Shown piece after piece: positions 58,952 through 64,000 of a stretch of DNA of 64,000 nt. Where the stretch lies: positions 25,972,852-26,036,851 of the forward strand of contig OY743171.1 of assembly GCA_963555705.1 (NCBI GenBank), read 5' to 3'. This DNA comes from Ligustrum vulgare. Taxonomy: Eukaryota > Streptophyta > Magnoliopsida > Lamiales > Oleaceae. A program made the translations under genes and the position numbers. Positions within the stretch are counted from its first letter, which is position 1. Each line of letters begins with the position of its first letter. Below the pieces are notes generated by a model. The model did not search any database. It saw only the letters and a program-made list of their open reading frames with translations, and was not told the origin of the DNA.

Positions 58952-59740
58952 CACTACAAGAAGTCCCTACAGTATGAATTACAGCTTGTAATTAATTACA
59001 GTTGTAATTTAATTTCAATTTTTATAATCAGTTACAAATGTAACTAAGTAATTATTATTCTAACTTAATTGTATATATTGCAAGTGTTTCAAAATTTCAT
59101 TTTTCTTTTGAAATTAATCGAATCAGTTACAAATTGTAATAAATTACAGTTTGTAATTAATTATAATTACAACATAATTACATTCTTTAATTTCTTTCAA
59201 TTTGGTGATCAGTTATAAATGTAATTAATTAATTACTATTGTAATTTAATTGTATATTACAAATTGAATTAGTTACAAATTGTAATTAATTACAATTTAT
59301 ATTAATTGTAAATTATCTTAATTTTGTAATCAATTACAAATGTAACTATTTCATTACTACTACAGTTTAATTGTATATTACAATTCAATCTAAATTTCAT
59401 TTTTCTTTTAAAATTAATTGAATTAGTTATAAATTGTAATGGATTACATGTTATAAATAATTACAATTACAACTTAATTACATTTTGTAATGAATTACAA
59501 TTATAACTTATTGAACATTACAAGTCACTTGAAATTTCATTTTTCTTTTAAAACTAATTGAATTAGTTACAAATCGTGATAAATTACAGTTTGTAATTAA
59601 TCACAGTTATTATAACTTAATTACAGATATAACTAATTACTCAATATTGTAATTTAATTGTGTATTACAAGTCACTCAAAATTTCATTTTTCTTTTACAA
59701 TAATTGAATTAGTTACAAATTGTAATGAATATGAATCGCG
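58952..59740. mobile_element. CACTA-type transposon end with subterminal repeat array
   Basis: Begins CACTACAAGAAG, the canonical En/Spm-type terminus, followed by about 780 bp made almost entirely of TGTAATTAATTACA-like palindromes and an ATTTCATTTTTCTTTT phrase repeated four times (about 59092, 59394, 59537 and 59682). CACTA elements carry arrays of short subterminal motifs bound by their own transposase. The opposite terminus was not found in the window. Confidence 0.72.
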
Positions 59741-59748
59741 CCTGATTT

Positions 59749-60190
59749 CTATAATAAAAGCCAAAAATATATAAATTGATTGAACAGCAAATTGATTGGT
59801 GAAACATTGCTCTCTTTAACAGACACAATACTATCAATATCAACCCCAACAAGATCACCATTCACATATCCATACTTCCCATCATTATAAGTATCAAATT
59901 CAAAAGCAACTTTCTGTCCCCAAAAGCCCCATTGAGCAATCATCAAAAGCATTCAAAGGAAAACTAGTCGGAACTATAATAAAGGCCAAGCCATCTCCAT
60001 TATCATTAGATATGGAAAACACAAAATACATAGAAAAGGACACCATATCTCTTGATTTTCCTTTAACAAACTTAATAGGTTTCTTATAAATGATCCTCCC
60101 AAGTCCTAGCATTAGAAATTCCTGGACCAGAAATTTGAATAATATCATTAACAACCTTAGCGTCACCATATAAAAGAATATGTGATACAT
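59749..60190 (-). pseudogene. L-type lectin receptor kinase, lectin-domain fragment
   Basis: Minus-strand frames give LYGDAKVVNDIIQISGPGIS, NARTWEDHL, then after a shift YKKPIKFVKGKSRDMVSFSM, YFVFSISNDNGDGLAFIIVP, DCSMGLLG, and after a second shift KVAFEFDTYND, YGYVNGDLVGVDIDSIVSVK. This is the legume-lectin beta-sandwich of plant lectin receptor-like kinases, with the FEFDTYND/NGD-x-VGVDI metal-binding type motif. Start, C-terminal half, membrane segment and kinase are absent. At least two frameshifts are present. It lies next to the CACTA end and may have been captured by it, which is inference. Confidence 0.82.
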
Positions 60191-60315
60191 ATTCTTTTGT
60201 GCTACATAGATTGGATTAAATTGTCCCGGATTTCTAAATCACCATATAAAAGAATATGTGATACATATTCTTTTGTGCTACATAGATTGGATTAAATTGT
60301 CCCGGATTTCTAAAT
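60164..60315. repeat. Perfect 76-bp tandem duplication
   Basis: Two identical 76-bp units (60164-60239 and 60240-60315) starting CACCATATAAAAGAATATG. Each includes the perfect stem AAGAATATGT/ACATATTCTT with a 3-base loop. It begins inside the upstream end of the lectin fragment. Confidence 0.95.
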
Positions 60316-61552
60316 AATGCAATATCTCTACTGCTGCCTGAGAGACACTTGAAGAAGACAATAGCAGTAATAATAAAGGCTTTTAATTGAAATAGTAAAT
60401 TAATACCTGATTTAATAAAATAGTTTATAAATAGGGATAATTAGACCTTACACTAGTTTCACCCACCTAATTTAGAAAAATATCGGATTTTCAAAGTAAT
60501 TAGAAAAATAGGTATATTATTGATTTCTCTTTTCTCTTTCAAAGCTCTCAATCCAAACCGTATCTTTTCTCTCTCTATTCTCTCTCTCTCCCTTCTCTCC
60601 TCATTTCCTTTTCGTCTCATTTAATCACTAGAAATCAGTCAAATCACAAAACACAAGAATTTTTCTCTCATGTCTTGAAATTCTAATTTATTCACAAAAT
60701 CTCTCTTATCAAATCACAAAATATCAACCTTTTTAAAAAAAATAATAAATAACTGGTGAAAAATGGTTCTTTCTGGATTAAAGTGCTAGATGAACCTAAA
60801 TTTATCTTTAACTAGCACCTACCTTGTAGATCTGCAATCTCTTTTGATTATTCGGTCTGAGCACACTCGGTAGAGGGACGAAGTTTTTTCATAAATCGTG
60901 AGTTATTGTTCTTCCGATTTTGAAGAAAGGCAGAGTCTTGAAAATCAGGGTAAAAGTTATTTTTTTGGTAACGAAGTCTTTTTTCATCTACTCTCTACCT
61001 CCTGCTTCTTATTTCTACTCCAGCTTGGCCTTTTTTTTTTTTTTTTTTGGCACAGAGTTTGAATAAAAAGGCATTACTTGGATGCGATGGAGTTTGATGA
61101 CATGGATTTGGATGATGAGGAGTTCGTATCTATCCTAATTCTGAGTTTTTTACATATTGCCACTTCCATTCCACTAGCAGATGCTAAGTTTTTTTGGATG
61201 GTTGTTTTTGTTTGTTTTGTTTCCTAGCTTTGCTAATCATGCTTGTATTCTCCATCGACCTTGACTGTGGTTTTGTATCTTCTTTTGATTAATATATTTA
61301 CATTTCGTTAAAAAAAATATCAACTTTCCCACAACCAAGAAGAACCAAGAGTTGGTTTGGTTCATAAAATTGCAAGTACATCATGCCCGAAATTACAAAA
61401 AAATTACACATTATACGGTACATAGCAAATTTTGATTACATACCCATTACTTTACATTACATGACCGTAATTCGATAATGTAACACAGTATTGGTACAAA
61501 AGAAATTTAGTTTTCAATCAAGACATTACAAAAGAAATTTATTTTACACTAC
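60316..61552. other. Non-coding stretch, possible retroposon tail
   Basis: No supported gene. CT-rich at 60525-60605. T-run at 61031-61049. 61080-61316 ends in TTAATATATTTACATTTCGTT plus eight A residues, which resembles the 3' tail of a plant LINE, but no LINE protein is visible. From about 61370 it is rich in CATTAC/GTAATG motifs like the CACTA subterminal array. Confidence 0.4.
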
Positions 61553-61746
61553 GGGCTCGTTTGGTGGCGCCCATTTATTTGACTAGAAGAAGAAAAAATC
61601 AAAAATTTAATTTACACAATTTTCCATACCACTTTTCAACCATCCACATTTTTTCTCTCCAGATTTTAATCCCACATCTTACCTAAAAAACACAAATAAA
61701 TCAACAAAATAATTTACGTTCCATTTAAATCCAGCCGAACAGGGCC
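61553..61746. mobile_element. hAT-type MITE
   Basis: 194 bp with ends GGGCTCGTTTGGTGG and, from the right, GGCCCTGTTCGGCTGG. It is flanked by 8-mers TACACTAC (61545-61552) and TACATTAC (61747-61754), 7 of 8 matching. The interior TTTTCAACCATCCAC phrase resembles the MITEs at 51932-52431. Confidence 0.7.
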
Positions 61747-61754
61747 TACATTAC

Positions 61755-62917
61755 AGATTTACAGGTGTATCTTGGTGAAAAGAACCAAAAGATACTGTAA
61801 TATGTAGCAAACTTTGAATACAAAGTCAATGCATTACATTACACGTCCGTAATATATATAACCATTACATAATTACTGTAATGTTTAACATTACATAACC
61901 GTGTTGCTATTTTTTATTTTTATTTTTTTTTTGGTTTAGCCTTTGCAATGCAATTATAGAACATTAAGGATATAAATTAGTCTAACATTACCTTAAATTA
62001 CGGATCATTACAAGTACAAATTATTCGAACATTACATTACATTACAAAGTGCCTATTTTAAATTCCTAAATAATTAAAATAATAGTTAACAACCTATTAT
62101 TTAGGAAGAAACTGTGTGTAGAGTTTTTTTAAGAAGATTAAAAAGTGTCTATTTTAAATTCCTGAATAATAGGTATAGTCTTTTAAAAAAATAGGGTTAA
62201 TAGCACAAAACATCCCAACGTTTGACATGTATTGTGCAAAACGTCCCAACGTTTTGATTTTTTACGCTAAACATCCCAACCTTTACAATTTTTTGTAGGA
62301 GACATCATTTCTGTCAATTTTAACCCCATTTCACCGTTAACTTCGAATTGAACAGTAAATGTTTAACAGGAGCAAGGCATTTTCGTCCAAATCAAAAGCA
62401 GCTCATTTATATTTGGGTAATTAGCACAAAACGTCCCTACGTTTGACACTTATTGTGGAAAAACGTCCCTACGTTTATTTTTTTGGCGAATAACGTCCCT
62501 ACCTTTAAATTTTTTTGTTGATTAGTCTCCAAATTTTACTTTTCTTTCAATTTAGTCATTCCGTATTTTATTTAAAGGTAATTGTCTTCAAACGTGTATA
62601 ACATTTGATCTATAACTCCGAATTGCACTCCGTTTTTTGCGTTGAACTCCAAATTCAACCATCTTTCTTATGATGTATCATGTGCTCATTTATTAAACAT
62701 TTCGTTTTGACTTTTGTATAGTAGATACTTATTTTGTTTGGGCATAATTGATTGACGTAAATTGATTTCTGTAAATTTTATTGAAACAGTGAAATTTTAA
62801 TTTTAGTGTGTGTTCGACGGCCAGCGGAATTTATAAATTGGATTTATTTGACTTTTTTATTTTTTTAAGGTAAAATATTTGGTTAAAAATTGGTATGTTT
62901 AGCCCCTGTTTGAGCCA
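61755..62917. other. Non-coding stretch with ACGTCCC-type repeats
   Basis: 61755-62050 has many ATTAC/GTAAT motifs. 62190-62300 and 62410-62520 are two diverged copies of a block made of GCACAAAAC(A/G)TCCC(A/T)ACGTTTGACA phrases. No coding sequence seen. Confidence 0.5.
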
Positions 62918-63036
62918 TGTTATAATCTCTAATAACTTTTTGAACAACACACAATGAGACAATATAATGAGAAGCATTTCTCTCATTCTCTCTACCTCTC
63001 TTTCTTGTTCTTCTAGAAATTGGTAGTTTTACAACA
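62918..63036 (+). repeat. Putative short copia 5' LTR
   Basis: TGTTATAATC ... TTTTACAACA, 119 bp, followed at once by CGTTATCAGTACAAGTCTCT. The sequence ACACGTTATCAG-x-AC-x-AG after an LTR end ACAACA is familiar from a group of plant copia elements, where it serves as primer site. The second LTR would lie beyond the window, so this rests on the ends alone. Confidence 0.45.
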
Positions 63037-64000
63037 CGTTATCAGTACAAGTCTCTAGCCAATTGAGTAATATGATGAGAGTATCTCTACAATTGTATCT
63101 AAATGATGAGCATCTGTATCAGAAACCTGATTATTATAAATCAACATTTTTCATTCCCAAATCAAACGCTTTTGATTTTAGAAAATAACCCACATATTGT
63201 AGATCTGAAAACTTCAAGAAAAATGGAAACTTTGCATGATCCAAAACGTTCCACAAGAGAAAAGAAACATATTCTCGATGTTGTGCAACAAGAGAAATTG
63301 AAGAAATTGTACAATCTGAAACTTTCAACGTAGATCTACGCCAAACCATACATCCAATCGACGATCGGAGACCAGATCTGAAACCTCGGCGACGAAGCGA
63401 TTCTCCGGCACCGGCACCGGCGCGTGTCGACGACGGGGCACCGGCGTGCGCATACGTCGAGGTGGCGCGTGTGGAAGAATCCGACGACGGTCACAACAGA
63501 TAGATTGTTCATCTCGACATTCCGAATTTTTCTATGGTCTTACTTTTCTGTTTGATGCAGTTTTTGACATTTTTCGGCAGTCGAACGTGGCGGTTCCTTA
63601 AAAACTATTTTTGAAGCAATTCCGACGAGATTTTGAACTTCGGACCAAAAGTAAGTTTGTTCTAAATTAAATTTCAAATCTATTGACGGTTTCGATTTAT
63701 TCATGAGCTATATATTAAAATATGGATGATTTTGCCCTTAATAATACGTTAAAGTGTATTAGTCGTAATTTAACGTATTGGATCAATCATGATTACTGAT
63801 CTTATGATTAATATTGACAAAATACATATTCACAAGTGTTTAGCACTATTGTGTGATCAATAAGGTACAAGTAATAATTACCATGTCGTGATGTATTGAG
63901 TTATTAATTAAATATAACTCATTATCGTAACGTACTGGAACTATTATGAATATCTTGATTGGATTTGGAGATATGACTTGCTCATTTATGAAAGGTATTT
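63037..64000 (+). other. Putative copia leader with GC-rich island
   Basis: A small frame at 63103-63333 is of unknown relation. 63350-63500 is GC-rich (many CGGC/GACG units) inside otherwise AT-rich DNA. The sequence after 63530 looks like untranslated leader. Gag is not reached within the window. Confidence 0.4.

Noticed and set aside
58960..59740. Possible CRISPR-like array
   Set aside because: Repeats are irregular, palindromic and without unique spacers, and the setting is a eukaryotic CACTA end.
61080..61316. A LINE copy ending at 61316
   Set aside because: Only the tail resembles a LINE 3' end. There is no coding support and no TSD.

Overview
The window is a transposon-dense, AT-rich piece of a flowering-plant nuclear genome, most likely a eudicot. 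The signs are chromodomain Ty3/gypsy and Ty1/copia elements primed by initiator-Met tRNA, Stowaway, hAT and Mutator-type MITEs, Helitron ends with CTAG termini, a tRNA-derived SINE, and fragments of plant SmD3, NOP58 and L-type lectin receptor genes. I see no intact host protein gene, no rRNA or tRNA gene, and no CRISPR array. Almost everything is a mobile element or the wreck of one, often nested. Element boundaries below rest on terminal repeats and target-site duplications (TSDs) that I compared by eye.

Layout: 306-2941 is a solo LTR (TSD ATATT) of the same family as the minus-strand Ty3/gypsy element at 17771-26632. At 3030-6451 lies a truncated copia element (gag fused to RNase H, then a 3' LTR) with a hAT element inside its LTR. 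An unclassified LTR-like stretch (6660-8560) and a SINE with a 16-bp TSD (8852-9091) follow. A minus-strand LINE tail (9386-10238 and 15935-16150) is split by a nearly complete chromovirus (10239-15934) whose single gag-pol frame carries only two nonsense codons. The 5' end of another copia element (16937-17770) is cut by the long-LTR gypsy element (17771-26632), which lacks gag.

From 26633 to 34662 come a 9-bp-TSD MITE, a Stowaway MITE, a damaged SmD3 exon, a four-copy tandem array of promoter-like units of about 315 bp (30371-31637), and a Helitron (31649-34621) that holds a hAT element. From 34663 to 41340 is a second chromovirus with an odd structure: its truncated 5' LTR is joined to a second copy of its own left flank plus a full LTR, and the same TSD, CCAGG, occurs three times.

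From 41341 to 51555 there is a NOP58 pseudo-exon, a hAT element with a nested MITE, and a copia element with near-identical LTRs (44963-51122) whose leader carries about 24 copies of a 30-bp repeat. The flanking pieces look like one older minus-strand Helitron. From 51556 to 64000 are MITE pairs, a hAT remnant with a BED zinc finger (54149-55482), a plus-strand Helitron (55656-57562), a CACTA-type end with a palindrome-rich subterminal array (58952-59740), a lectin-receptor pseudogene (59749-60190), a hAT MITE, and what appears to be the start of a short-LTR copia element (62918 onward).

The elements do not work together as a pathway. The window is a layered record of insertion, recombination and gene-fragment capture. 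The youngest-looking elements are the copia at 44963-51122 (8 differences between its LTRs by my count) and the chromovirus at 10239-15934.
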